Shown here: in pieces, positions 5,472 to 5,557 of the stretch
Layout of the letters: each line of letters opens with the position of its first letter
Numbering within the stretch: position 1 is the stretch's first letter
DNA from: Pseudomonadota bacterium
GTDB lineage: Bacteria > Pseudomonadota > Alphaproteobacteria > Rhizobiales > Rhizobiaceae
Direction of reading: 5' to 3'
NCBI GenBank assembly: GCA_023387715.1
Contig: JAEWHQ010000345.1
Location: 1 to 5,557, forward strand
DNA: 5,557 nt
Made by a program: the position numbers and the translations under genes
Notes under the pieces: generated by a model
The model's database searches: none
Told to the model about the DNA's origin: nothing
What the model saw: only the letters and a program-made list of their open reading frames with translations

Positions 5472-5557
5472 CTTTTTGTCTTCAGTTTGTGGTTCTGTTC
5501 AAAGTGTGCGGGTGACAACATACCATTTCTAACGTGTTTGCGTTGAGGGTTATAAAA
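5465..5557 (-). CDS. IS3-family transposase OrfB, last 30 residues (partial)
   Basis: The minus strand encodes FYNPQRKHVRNGMLSP, then AHFEQNHKLKTKSV and a stop. This is the characteristic C-terminus of an IS3-family OrfB (rve-type DDE integrase fold), where F/Y-Y-N-x-x-R-x-H is followed by an LSPxxFE motif. The catalytic DDE residues lie upstream, beyond the window. The visible part is in frame and undamaged, unlike the older copy next to it. The two tails differ clearly in sequence, so they come from different IS types. Confidence 0.85.
   Translation of the reverse strand, partial: FYNPQRKHVRNGMLSPAHFEQNHKLKTKSV

Larger units (their letters stand above)
5447..5557 (-). mobile_element. IS3-family insertion sequence, terminal part (continues beyond the window)
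   Basis: The element begins at TG (5447), directly against the decayed transposase, and runs off the right edge. It contains one terminal repeat and the 3' end of the transposase gene. Only one end is visible, so the 3-4 bp target duplication typical of the family cannot be checked; the candidate target bases are those ending at 5446 (TCAG). Confidence 0.75.

Noticed and set aside
1..5557. CRISPR arrays, tRNA or rRNA genes
   Set aside because: I saw no regularly spaced repeats and no cloverleaf or rRNA-like stretches in the non-coding parts.

Overview
This window reads as chromosomal DNA of a Gram-negative bacterium, most likely a proteobacterium of moderate GC content (judged by eye, not counted). 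The main evidence is a complete type V (autotransporter) secreted protease ending in an outer-membrane beta-barrel. A second exported protease of the tricorn-like S41 type and IS3-family insertion sequences fit the same picture. I cannot name the genus. A CCTTCT...AGAAGG hairpin near 5050 reminds me of intergenic repeats in alphaproteobacteria, but that is weak evidence.

Layout. Positions 1-1370 (minus strand) hold the N-terminal 456 codons of a gene cut by the window edge. It encodes a signal peptide followed by WD40/PD40-type beta-propeller repeats very like the first half of tricorn-type S41 proteases. Positions 1371-1962 are a 592-bp divergent intergenic region. Its left part is plain apart from one doubtful 73-codon frame. 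Its right part is dense with symmetry: a 107-bp element bounded by perfect 19-bp inverted repeats (1753-1771 and 1841-1859), then two separate 17-bp dyads (1879-1895 and 1905-1921), then the start of the next gene. Positions 1963-4995 (plus) encode a 1010-residue subtilisin-type (S8) autotransporter: signal peptide, Asp/His/Ser protease domain, passenger stalk repeat, linker and C-terminal barrel ending in Phe.

Positions 4996-5557 are an insertion-sequence graveyard. There is a long hairpin (5041-5074) overlapping the ribosome-binding site of a doubtful 40-codon frame. A decayed, frameshifted IS3-family transposase tail follows (5308-5446, minus). It is abutted at 5447 by the terminus of a second, apparently intact IS3-family element whose transposase C-terminus (5465-5557, minus) runs off the right edge.

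How the parts relate. The two large genes are divergently transcribed, and both encode predicted exported proteases, one probably periplasmic and one on the cell surface or released. No shared pathway is demonstrated. The most intriguing point is the 107-bp inverted-repeat element upstream of the surface protease. It could be an invertible promoter (phase variation), a small non-autonomous transposon (MITE) carrying promoter-like sequence, or a long-range operator or stem. Sequence alone cannot choose between these.
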